Shown: in pieces, positions 26,434 to 32,937 of the stretch
Layout of the letters: each line of letters begins with the position of its first letter
Numbering within the stretch: position 1 is the stretch's first letter
Assembly: GCA_030831125.1 (NCBI GenBank)
Contig: JAURLQ010000104.1
Coordinates: 1 to 32,937 of the forward strand
DNA length: 32,937 nucleotides
DNA from: Gammaproteobacteria bacterium
Lineage (GTDB): Bacteria; Pseudomonadota; Gammaproteobacteria; Pseudomonadales; Pseudohongiellaceae
Reading direction: 5' to 3'
The notes under the pieces: model-generated
Told to the model about the DNA's origin: nothing
What the model saw: only the letters and a program-made list of their open reading frames with translations
The model's database searches: none
Translations under genes and position numbers: made by a program

Positions 26434-27648
26434 ATGTCCAAATTACTCACACCAGTCAGCGAAGCACTAGAGCACTTGTTGGGCAGTATTGTGCCTTTGG
26501 GTGAAATTACCCTTGTCCCGATTGAAGAAGCCTGTGGTCTGGTGCTTGCCAGGGAGCAGTGTGCAGCTATTGATGTTCCGACCTATGACAATTCCGCCAT
26601 GGACGGTTACCTGATCAATACGGCAGACCTCAATAATGACTCTGCCGTGTTGCCGGTCAGCCAGACCATTGCTGCGGGTCATCCTGGTAGTCCGCTTGTC
26701 CGGGGAACAGTTGCCAGAATATTCACAGGTGCACCCATAGCATCTGGTGGCAATGCTGTAGTCATGCAGGAAAATGTAGCAAGTGTTGCGGGTGGTATCC
26801 GCATACTAGAGCAGCCGATTGCCGGGCAGAACATCCGTCTGCGCGGGCATGACCTTAGTGCCGGTAGTGTGGTTCTGCGAGCCGGGCATCGTTTGCAGGC
26901 GCAGGATATCGGTTTGCTGGCCTCATTGGGCATCAGCAGGGTAGAGGTTTTTCGTCCACTGACTGTTGCCATTATAAATACCGGAGATGAAGTGGTGGCG
27001 CCAGGCAACCCACTTGCGCCTGGTCAACTCTATGATTCCAACAGTTTCATGCTGGCTGCCCTGCTGCAGAAACTCGGTTTGCATGTACTGAAGCTCGGCA
27101 TTGTGGAAGATACACTGGAAGCTACAGAAGCTGCCTTGCAGAAAGCTGCTGATACTGCTGACTGTCTGATTACCACAGGAGGAGTGTCAGTGGGTGAGGC
27201 TGACTATGTTCGCGAGGCAGTAACGCGGCTTGGTTCCCTGACTCTCTGGAAACTGGCTATAAAGCCTGGCAAGCCCTTTTCATACGGACAGATAGCCGGC
27301 CGCCCATTTTTCGGGTTGCCAGGAAACCCGGTGGCAGTATTTGTTACTTTTCTCATGCTGGTCAGACCAGCCCTGCTGAAAATGCAGGGTGCCACTGAGA
27401 AAAATATCAGGACCTTCCCGGCCAGGGCTGGCTTTTCCATTGCCTCAACTGGCACACGTCAGGAATATCTCAGAGTCATATTGAGCAAAGGTGAATCAGA
27501 AATTCCGGTGGCAACGCCATTCAATGATCAGGGCTCCAGCCTGATGAGTTCTCTGACCTGGGCAGACGGGTTGCTGGTGGTGCCTGCCGGCAGAGCGGTG
27601 GAATCAGGACAAGTACTTGAGTACCTTCCCTTTTATGGTCTGCTTTGA
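26434..27648 (+). CDS. moeA: Molybdopterin molybdenumtransferase
   Basis: MoeA inserts molybdate into adenylylated molybdopterin, the last common step of molybdenum cofactor synthesis. The 404 residues (E. coli 411) include YDNSAMDGY at 51-59, TGDEV at 183-187, TTGGVSVGEADY at 247-258, KPGKPFSYG and GLPGNPVAV at 294-302. CACAGG lies ahead of the ATG. No other cofactor gene is nearby, so it sits apart from the main moa/mob cluster. A lipoprotein gene starts 7 nt after its stop. Confidence 0.97.
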   Translation: MSKLLTPVSEALEHLLGSIVPLGEITLVPIEEACGLVLAREQCAAIDVPTYDNSAMDGYLINTADLNNDSAVLPVSQTIAAGHPGSPLVRGTVARIFTGAPIASGGNAVVMQENVASVAGGIRILEQPIAGQNIRLRGHDLSAGSVVLRAGHRLQAQDIGLLASLGISRVEVFRPLTVAIINTGDEVVAPGNPLAPGQLYDSNSFMLAALLQKLGLHVLKLGIVEDTLEATEAALQKAADTADCLITTGGVSVGEADYVREAVTRLGSLTLWKLAIKPGKPFSYGQIAGRPFFGLPGNPVAVFVTFLMLVRPALLKMQGATEKNIRTFPARAGFSIASTGTRQEYLRVILSKGESEIPVATPFNDQGSSLMSSLTWADGLLVVPAGRAVESGQVLEYLPFYGLL

Positions 27649-27655
27649 ATTGAAA

Positions 27656-28408
27656 ATGCAATGTGTCCTGTGCAATCGCATGCAGCTTCTGCTGTGGGGA
27701 AGCTTGTTGCTGCTTGCAGCCTGCGCAGGCAATGAAGGTGGCCAGATTGTCTATCCTGGCACTGTTGTTCAACCTGAGCAGGAGAGTCAGCAGGAGAGTC
27801 AGCAGGAGAATATTGAAGTAGTCCTGCCTGAAGGATTTCTGCGCCAGCGTATTCTTGCCGAAATGCTCTATGAAGCCAGGCTGGCATATGAAGACAACAG
27901 ACTGATGTCACCTCCGGGCAACAATGCCTATGACCTGTATTTGCAGGTGCTGGAAGTGGATGAAGGCAATACAGTTGCAGTTTCAGGTATCCGTGATATT
28001 GCCCTGCGCTATATCCAGTTGTCTGATGATGCCATAGTCCGGAATCAGTATGATGAAGCTGAGTCTTTTCTCAGACGGGCTGCACAGTTGTTGCCTGAAA
28101 CACTGGAGCTGGTTCAGGGCAGGGAAAGACTGGCCAGGGCCAGGGAAAACAGGGTAACCACCTTTGCCCTGGATCCTGATGACTTGCGGGAGCGCAACAG
28201 CAGTATTATTGCCTTGCTCGGTGATGTGGCACGTCACATACAGGACATTGAAGCAGTATTCATGATCAATGCACGCAACGATGAGGAAGGTCGCTGGATT
28301 TACAAGACCATGCGGGAGGCTGTGAACGGATTCCGTCTGCGTGGCAATATCGATATTAGAGGCACACCCGGCATACTGATAACTGTGCCACAAGACAGCA
28401 GTCCCTGA
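27656..28408 (+). CDS. Putative lipoprotein with TPR-like helices
   Basis: A 250-residue product not matched to a named family. The type II signal peptide ends in the lipobox LLAAC, giving lipidated Cys23. A Gln/Glu/Ser stretch encoded by a 12 bp tandem repeat (EQESQQESQQEN) follows, then a helical region with TPR-like character (NQYDEAESFLRRAAQLLPET) at about 95-165, and a small C-terminal alpha/beta part ending ILITVPQD. The ATG at 27656, 7 nt after the moeA stop, is preferred; ATG 27680 and TTG 27617 are alternatives, none with a strong ribosome-binding site. An outer-membrane-facing role is inferred from the absence of Asp after the Cys. Confidence 0.75.
   Translation: MQCVLCNRMQLLLWGSLLLLAACAGNEGGQIVYPGTVVQPEQESQQESQQENIEVVLPEGFLRQRILAEMLYEARLAYEDNRLMSPPGNNAYDLYLQVLEVDEGNTVAVSGIRDIALRYIQLSDDAIVRNQYDEAESFLRRAAQLLPETLELVQGRERLARARENRVTTFALDPDDLRERNSSIIALLGDVARHIQDIEAVFMINARNDEEGRWIYKTMREAVNGFRLRGNIDIRGTPGILITVPQDSSP
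27779..27811 (+). repeat. 12 bp tandem repeat in the lipoprotein gene
   Basis: CAGGAGAGTCAG is present twice in full (27779-27790 and 27791-27802) and a third partial copy follows (27803-27811). The unit is a multiple of three, encoding QESQ repeats just after the lipidated Cys, so copy-number change would lengthen the linker without shifting frame. Confidence 0.85.
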
Positions 28409-28437
28409 TTGGCCTTCACTGAATTAGAGTAACCGGA

Positions 28438-28866
28438 ATGAAATTATTTTTTACTGCGCTGCTGGTTTTTCTGCAGGTGGCTGTAACCGCAAAGGCAGAT
28501 ATCCTTGTAGAGGATGCCTGGGTTCGTAGCCTGCCTCCGGGGGTAGTGAATACTTCGGCCTATATGACCATACGCAATACCGGAGAAAGCGCAGTCGAAC
28601 TCACCGGAGCTTCAACAGACGTTGCGGGCATGACCATGCTGCACAATACAGTTTCCCATGATGGCATGATGCATATGGAGCATGTTGACAGCATCAGCAT
28701 TGCACCTCACGGTGAACTGCTGCTGCAATCAGGAGGCTTGCACCTGATGCTGATGAACCTGCAAACCATGCCTGCACCGGGAGCAGAAGTTTCGCTGACG
28801 CTGGAATTTGCCGATGGAGCAAGTGCTGTGTTCTTGATACCTGTACGCAGCGTACTGGACGAATGA
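28438..28866 (+). CDS. PCu(A)C-family periplasmic copper chaperone
   Basis: A 142-residue secreted protein: signal peptide with cleavage near AKA (about residue 20), then a cupredoxin-like domain. The copper motif H-x10-M-x21-H-x-M fits exactly, with His69, Met80, His102 and Met104. Family members deliver Cu(I) to the CuA site of cytochrome oxidase or buffer periplasmic copper. A His/Met-rich loop (HDGMMHMEH) adds potential ligands. No SCO or oxidase gene is adjacent. It starts 29 nt after the lipoprotein stop and is probably in the same transcript. Confidence 0.93.
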   Translation: MKLFFTALLVFLQVAVTAKADILVEDAWVRSLPPGVVNTSAYMTIRNTGESAVELTGASTDVAGMTMLHNTVSHDGMMHMEHVDSISIAPHGELLLQSGGLHLMLMNLQTMPAPGAEVSLTLEFADGASAVFLIPVRSVLDE

Positions 28867-28948
28867 ATCCCGTTTCCTGACTGTTGGCAGTGATCCTGCA
28901 TAAAACAGTCATGTTTCTGACCAGGTCAAGTAGCCTTACGGCCATTCC

Positions 28949-29563
28949 ATGTTCCTGATTGAATACTATCCGGCACTGCTACTGTTTGCTTTTACTTCCA
29001 GTATTACGCCCGGACCCAACAATGTAATGATACTCAGCTCCGGATTGAACTATGGAGTGCTGCGGAGTCTTCCACATCTGCTGGGCGTGGTACTGGGTTT
29101 TCCGGCCATGCTGGTAGTCCTCGGATTCCTTCTGGGCTTCGTGTTTGTAATTTATCCAGCTGTTCATCTGGTGATCAGATGTTCTGGTGTTCTGTATCTG
29201 GTCTGGCTGGCATGGAAAATTGCAATGGCCGTGCCGGGCAGGCTGGATGGCAAGGCAGGCAGACCATTTTCATTTTTGCAATCTGCACTTTTTCAATGGG
29301 TAAATCCCAAAGGGCTGGTGATGGCAACCAGTGCCATAGCTACCTATACAAGTGTGGATGACAATCAGTTTCTGCAGGTGCTGGTAATCGCACTGACTTA
29401 TGTGCTGGCCACCTTCATCGGCAATGGCAGCTGGCTGGTGTTTGGTGCCTCGCTCAGACATCTGCTGTCTGAGCCCCGACACATGCGGATATTCAATCTG
29501 TTGATGGCAGCGTTACTGCTATTGTCAGTTGCCCCGGTTGCCCGTGACCTCATCCCGCTCTGA
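28949..29563 (+). CDS. LysE/RhtB-family amino-acid exporter
   Basis: A 204-residue inner-membrane protein with about six hydrophobic helices. The family signature SITPGPNNVMILSSGLNYG is at about 18-36, followed by PHLLGVVLGF, and the central WVNPKGLVMA block is typical. LysE/RhtB proteins export amino acids or related metabolites; the substrate cannot be read. It begins 82 nt after the copper chaperone gene, with no strong ribosome-binding site. Confidence 0.9.
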   Translation: MFLIEYYPALLLFAFTSSITPGPNNVMILSSGLNYGVLRSLPHLLGVVLGFPAMLVVLGFLLGFVFVIYPAVHLVIRCSGVLYLVWLAWKIAMAVPGRLDGKAGRPFSFLQSALFQWVNPKGLVMATSAIATYTSVDDNQFLQVLVIALTYVLATFIGNGSWLVFGASLRHLLSEPRHMRIFNLLMAALLLLSVAPVARDLIPL

Positions 29564-29747
29564 TGCATTATTGCCGACTTTCATTCTGTTGATCACGCTG
29601 ATTAGCACAAAGCTGAGTAGCATCAGAGCCGCGCAAGAACGGGAGCAGGGTACCGCGTGAAACCGAAGTGAAAGATGATGACCAGTTACTCACGCAGGGT
29701 TTCCAGCCCGAACAACCAGAATTCATGAATGAAGTTTCTCAGGGAGG

Positions 29748-29765
29748 AAGACACTTGTGTCTTTT
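29748..29765 (+). terminator. Weak hairpin between the LysE gene and the DUF4124 pseudogene
   Basis: AAGACAC and GTGTCTT (29748-29754, 29757-29763) form a perfect 7 bp stem with a tiny loop followed by TTCGTT. It lies 184 nt after the LysE stop and 20 nt past the end of the convergent pseudogene. The rest of the 29564-29785 gap shows no gene. Confidence 0.3.
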
Positions 29766-29785
29766 CGTTCAGCGACGCAATCTCA

Positions 29786-30280
29786 TCACAGGGCAGCTTC
29801 CCTTTCCTCAAGACTCTGCTGAAGTTGCCCCTCTATGTCTGCTGCCTGACGCAGTGTATTCAGTGCATTCCCGGGCAGCAGTGGATTTTCAGCCGGCCGC
29901 CGACTGTCAGTTTGCTGACTTGCAGTGGGGCTTTCCCTGATTTCCACTGCGGGCACCACACTGATATTGTTCGAGGTCATCAGTTCTGCGTTAACCCCGG
30001 GTGGTGGACGGTCACCGAATTGCCAGTTGCCTTCATTATCCTGCCAGCGGTAATAGCTTGATGAATCGGAGGCAGTATTGCTGTCGGCATCTGCACCATC
30101 GGCAAAATTTGCACGGATGGCATCAACCTGATTCATCAAAGCCTGTGTATCAGGTATTGATACATCTGGCTTGAAGTCGCTCAGTTAAAGAATGGGTTCA
30201 CCTTCAGGACCCTTGATAAAAAACAGGCCAACCAGTCCGCCAAGCAACATAATAATCATTAATTTGTAGCCAGCTTTCAT
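29786..30280 (-). pseudogene. DUF4124-domain protein gene interrupted by an in-frame TAA
   Basis: Starting at the ATG at 30280 the frame reads a signal-anchor (GYKLMIIMLLGGLVGLFFIK), then GPEGEPIL, then TAA (30185-30187, codon 32), and continues in the same frame with LSDFKPDVSIPDT to a TGA at 29786-29788, for 164 codons in all. The part after the stop has the DUF4124 signature YYRWQDNEGNWQFGDRPPPG and a Gln/Glu-rich C-terminal helix. Relatives read through here as LxDF(K/R)P, so one base change explains the stop. The ATG lies 14 nt after the acs stop with AGGCAGG upstream, so it is in the acs transcript. Re-initiation at a TTG or ATG near 30139 would give a cytosolic, anchor-less fragment. 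Confidence 0.75.
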
Positions 30281-30294
30281 TTTGCCTGCCTGTG

Positions 30295-32229
30295 TTATTC
30301 GGGTCTGTTGGCTACAAGGCTGTCTACAACTGCAGGGTCGGCCAGTGTGGTGGTATCACCCAGGTTGTCCAGTTCGTTGGCTGCAATCTTGCGCAATATA
30401 CGGCGCATGATCTTTCCCGAACGCGTCTTGGGAAGCCCCGGAGCCCACTGGATCACATCCGGCCTGGCGATCGGGCCAATTTCCCTTGTTACCGTGGCAA
30501 GCAGATCCTTGCGCAAGGCTTCATCAGGTTCTTTGCCTGCCATCAGACTGACATAGGCATAGATGCCCTGACCCTTGATGTTGTGTGGATAACCAACCAC
30601 AGCAGCTTCGGCTACAGCGGGGTGAAGTACCAATGCGCTTTCCACTTCGGCAGTGCCCAGACGATGGCCAGAAACATTGAGCACATCATCTACACGTCCG
30701 GTTATCCACCAGTATCCATCTGCGTCCCGCAGTGCGCCATCGCCGGTAAAGTAATAACCTGGATAGGTTGAATAGTAGGTATCGATGCATCGTTTGTGAT
30801 CGCCATACACAGAGCGTAGCTGACTCGGCCAGCTTGCAGTAATGACCAGATTGCCCGATGTGGCCCCTTCCAGGATTTTGCCTTCGGCATCAACCAGTGC
30901 CAGTTGTACACCGAAAAAGGGCAGGGTTGCAGATCCTGCCTTCAGATCTGTCACACCCGGTATAGGTGTAATCATGTGGCCACCGGTTTCGGTCTGCCAC
31001 CAGGTATCCATGATGGGGCAGCGCGAGTCACCTACTACCCGGTAATACCATTCCCAAGCTTCGGGATTGATGGGTTCGCCTACAGTCCCGAGTATACGCA
31101 GTGATTTGCGGGAAGTGCTGGTGACTGGTTTGTCTCCCTGTGACATCAGTGCCCTGATAGCCGTTGGTGCGGTGTAGAACTGGTTGACCTGGTATTTGTC
31201 CACGACCTGCCAGAAGCGTGAACAGTCCGGATAAGTCGGTACACCTTCAAACATCAACGAGGTAGCGCCGTTGGTAAAAGGTCCGTACACAATATAGGTA
31301 TGACCTGTCACCCAGCCGACATCGGCTGCACACCAGTAGATATCACCTTCGTGGTAATCAAACACATACTTGTGGGTCATTGCCGCATGCAGCAGGTATC
31401 CTGCAGTGGTGTGCAGTACACCTTTGGGTTTGCCGGTCGAGCCAGAGGTATACAGAATGAAAAGCGGGTCTTCGCTGTCCATGATTTCACAGGGACACAG
31501 GGGGGCTTCATTGGCTGTTGCTTCGTGGTACCAAAGATCTCTTCCCTCAACCCAGTTTACCGGGTTGCCGGTTCGCTGGATGACAAGCACGGTGCTGACA
31601 TTCGGACACTTCTGCAGCGCAGTATCTGTGTTGCCCTTGAGCGGAATTAGTTTGCCACCCCGCACACCTTCATCAGCAGTAATGACAGTCCGGCAGTCGG
31701 AGTCCAGTATGCGGTCCTTGAGTGATTCCGGAGAAAATCCGCCGAATACCACTGAGTGCACTGCACCCAGTCGTGCACACGCGAGCATGGCAAAGGCAGC
31801 TTCCGGGACCATGGGCATGTAGATGCAGACCCGGTCACCTTTTTTGACACCACGACTTTTCAGTACGTTGGCCAGTTTGCAGACTTCATCATGCAGCTGC
31901 TGATAAGTGATGCTGCGCTGTGTGTCGGGTTCATCCCCTTCCCAGAGAATGGCCACCTGGTTGGCCCGTGCAGGCAGGTGTCTGTCAATGCAGTTGTGGC
32001 ACACATTGAGCTTGCCGTTCTTGAACCAGACAACCTCACCCTTGCTGAAGTCGCCCTCGAAGAGGGTAGTCCAGGGTGAGGTCCAGTCGAGGAATTCACT
32101 GGCCATGCGTGGCCAGAATGTTTCCGGTGAATTTACGGATTCATCATAGAGTTTCCGGTAGGTTTCCGGATCAAGGTGAGTCTTGCCTTTCAGTGCTTCA
32201 CTAACGGGATGGACATGTATTTCCGACAC
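30295..32229 (-). CDS. acs: Acetate--CoA ligase (AMP-forming)
   Basis: Acs activates acetate to acetyl-CoA via acetyl-AMP. At 644 residues it is typical (E. coli 652). Motifs: [11 protein letters not shown] at 260-270, a [11 protein letters not shown] block near 410, YYFTGDGA with the hinge aspartate region, and the C-terminal [11 protein letters not shown] with catalytic, acetylation-regulated Lys606. The GTG at 32229 is chosen: it gives [16 protein letters not shown], as in other Acs proteins, and GAGAGGGAG lies 3-5 nt upstream; an in-frame ATG at 32253 would precede that site. panD lies 113 nt upstream on the same strand. Confidence 0.97.
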   Translation of the reverse strand: MSEIHVHPVSEALKGKTHLDPETYRKLYDESVNSPETFWPRMASEFLDWTSPWTTLFEGDFSKGEVVWFKNGKLNVCHNCIDRHLPARANQVAILWEGDEPDTQRSITYQQLHDEVCKLANVLKSRGVKKGDRVCIYMPMVPEAAFAMLACARLGAVHSVVFGGFSPESLKDRILDSDCRTVITADEGVRGGKLIPLKGNTDTALQKCPNVSTVLVIQRTGNPVNWVEGRDLWYHEATANEAPLCPCEIMDSEDPLFILYTSGSTGKPKGVLHTTAGYLLHAAMTHKYVFDYHEGDIYWCAADVGWVTGHTYIVYGPFTNGATSLMFEGVPTYPDCSRFWQVVDKYQVNQFYTAPTAIRALMSQGDKPVTSTSRKSLRILGTVGEPINPEAWEWYYRVVGDSRCPIMDTWWQTETGGHMITPIPGVTDLKAGSATLPFFGVQLALVDAEGKILEGATSGNLVITASWPSQLRSVYGDHKRCIDTYYSTYPGYYFTGDGALRDADGYWWITGRVDDVLNVSGHRLGTAEVESALVLHPAVAEAAVVGYPHNIKGQGIYAYVSLMAGKEPDEALRKDLLATVTREIGPIARPDVIQWAPGLPKTRSGKIMRRILRKIAANELDNLGDTTTLADPAVVDSLVANRPE

Positions 32230-32342
32230 AGCTCCCTCTCTTTTGCAGTACATTCGGGAGGGTCGAGTTTGCTGGGTTTTGTGGCTTATCGCAAGCCGGT
32301 AACATCAAGCTGACCGGCATGATCGATGCCCGCAAGGCAGGT

Positions 32343-32723
32343 TCAGGCTGCCTGAACGGGGATAGCGTGTCCGGTGCGGATGATATGGTTGTGCTCATCG
32401 AGGTAGACGAGCCTGGGTTTGTGATTCAGCAGTTCCGCTTCACTGTACTGGCCATAGGCGCAGATAATGATCCGGTGACCTACAGCTGCCTTGTGGGCTG
32501 CTGCACCATTAACGGAGATGATCCTGGAACCGGATTCTGCCCTGATTGCATAGGTGGTAAAACGTTCTCCGTTGCCCAGATTATAGATCTGGATCTGTTC
32601 GTATTCGCGAATGCCTGCTGCATCGAGCAGGTTGCTGTCGATGGCGCAGGATCCCTCATAGTCGAGCTCTGCATGGGTTACGCAGGCGCGGTGGAGTTTG
32701 GCTTTGAGCATCAGGGTGTGCAC
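32343..32723 (-). CDS. panD: Aspartate 1-decarboxylase proenzyme
   Basis: PanD makes beta-alanine for pantothenate and CoA. It self-cleaves at Gly24-Ser25 (YEGSCAID), creating the pyruvoyl group on Ser25. [10 protein letters not shown]-type sequence ([11 protein letters not shown]) and YAIRAESGS are conserved blocks. Length 126 is normal. The start is GTG at 32723 with GGGA 6 nt upstream; an ATG four codons later is an alternative. panB and panC are not in view; acs follows on the same strand. Confidence 0.97.
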   Translation of the reverse strand: MHTLMLKAKLHRACVTHAELDYEGSCAIDSNLLDAAGIREYEQIQIYNLGNGERFTTYAIRAESGSRIISVNGAAAHKAAVGHRIIICAYGQYSEAELLNHKPRLVYLDEHNHIIRTGHAIPVQAA

Positions 32724-32752
32724 ATTTTTTCCCGGATATGTCGAGGGCGCGT

Positions 32753-32758
32753 ATTATC
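32753..32758 (-). promoter_or_regulatory. Candidate panD promoter -10 element
   Basis: The minus strand reads GATAAT 29 nt before the panD start, with TTTTAC about 18 nt upstream as a mediocre -35. Confidence 0.3.
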
Positions 32759-32937
32759 CCAGTATTGGGCAATTGAGTAAAACCCCGGGACAGCTGAGGC
32801 CAATAATGGTAAGCAGGTGGTCATCAATAATGATCATCAAGATCATCAAGGACACCGATACCCTGGCCAGTGGCACCCGGCCTGCCAGGGTGAGCCAGTT
32901 CGCTCGCTCACGCTCCTCACCTGACTCCCCCTGCTTC
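32754..32937 (-). other. Open frame reaching the right edge; possibly repeat-derived, not a confident gene
   Basis: From the right edge the minus strand is open for 61 codons to a TAA at 32754-32756, ending in a hydrophobic stretch (VSVSLMILMIIIDDHLLTII). The plus strand is also open over much of the same DNA, from an ATG at 32806 to the edge. The region is dominated by inverted and tandem repeats, so open frames may be a by-product. If a gene, it is the C-terminus of an unknown protein just ahead of panD. Confidence 0.2.
32832..32911. repeat. Palindromic, tandem-repeat-containing element at the right edge
   Basis: Three structures lie together: a 9 bp tandem repeat GATCATCAA (32832-32840, 32841-32849), an inverted repeat CCCTGGC/GCCAGGG (32861-32867, 32884-32890), and an inverted repeat GTGAGC/GCTCAC (32890-32895, 32906-32911). 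The layout of adjoining GC-rich stems resembles REP/BIME-type extragenic palindromes. It may extend beyond the window. Confidence 0.5.

Noticed and set aside
1-32937. tRNA, rRNA or CRISPR loci
   Set aside because: No cloverleaf-like gene, ribosomal RNA sequence or regularly spaced repeat array was found when reading the window.

Overview
This window looks like chromosomal housekeeping DNA from a free-living, probably aquatic Gammaproteobacterium. The evidence is gene content and order: aroQ-accB-accC-prmA-DUF3426 on one strand, tamA-tamB, fabA-fabB (anaerobic unsaturated fatty acid synthesis), divergent uvrA/ssb, and acs and panD. Base composition is near 50 percent GC. I cannot name the genus. 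I saw no rRNA, tRNA, CRISPR array, prophage or intact insertion sequence.

Layout. 1-3934 (minus): aroQ, accB, accC, prmA and a DUF3426 zinc-ribbon gene cut by the left edge. 4156-9581 (plus): tamA and tamB, the outer-membrane/periplasm-spanning translocation and assembly module. 9637-11982 (minus): fabA, fabB and a stand-alone DsbD N-terminal-domain protein. 12138-15910 (plus): manC/algA, galU and manB/cpsG, which make GDP-mannose and UDP-glucose for surface polysaccharide. 15922-17366: a retropepsin-like periplasmic protease, a small secreted protein of unknown function with a strong terminator, and gene debris (a possible recombinase fragment and a GNAT acetyltransferase fragment). 17557-19332: a MarR regulator and a membrane-anchored amidohydrolase, abutting. 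19333-19535: a non-coding stretch with three inverted repeats ahead of a CNNM/CBS transporter gene. 20558-24536: a gamma-glutamylcyclotransferase-like protein, uvrA and ssb. 24593-26345: an RmlD-fold protein lacking catalytic residues, overlapping tail-to-tail with a TauE/SafE-type permease. 26434-29563: moeA, a lipoprotein, a PCu(A)C copper chaperone and a LysE-type exporter. 29786-32723 (minus): panD, acs and a DUF4124 gene interrupted by an in-frame stop. 32724-32937: palindromic, repeat-like DNA.

Themes: envelope biogenesis dominates (TAM, fatty acids, sugar nucleotides, lipoprotein, periplasmic redox and copper). I found no convincing new multi-gene system. The best leads are the structured leader-like region at 19357-19500, the orphan nDsbD downstream of fabB, the RmlD-fold pseudoenzyme after ssb, the nonsense codon in the DUF4124 gene, and the palindromic element at the right edge. 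All are inferences from reading the sequence; no alignments or searches were run.
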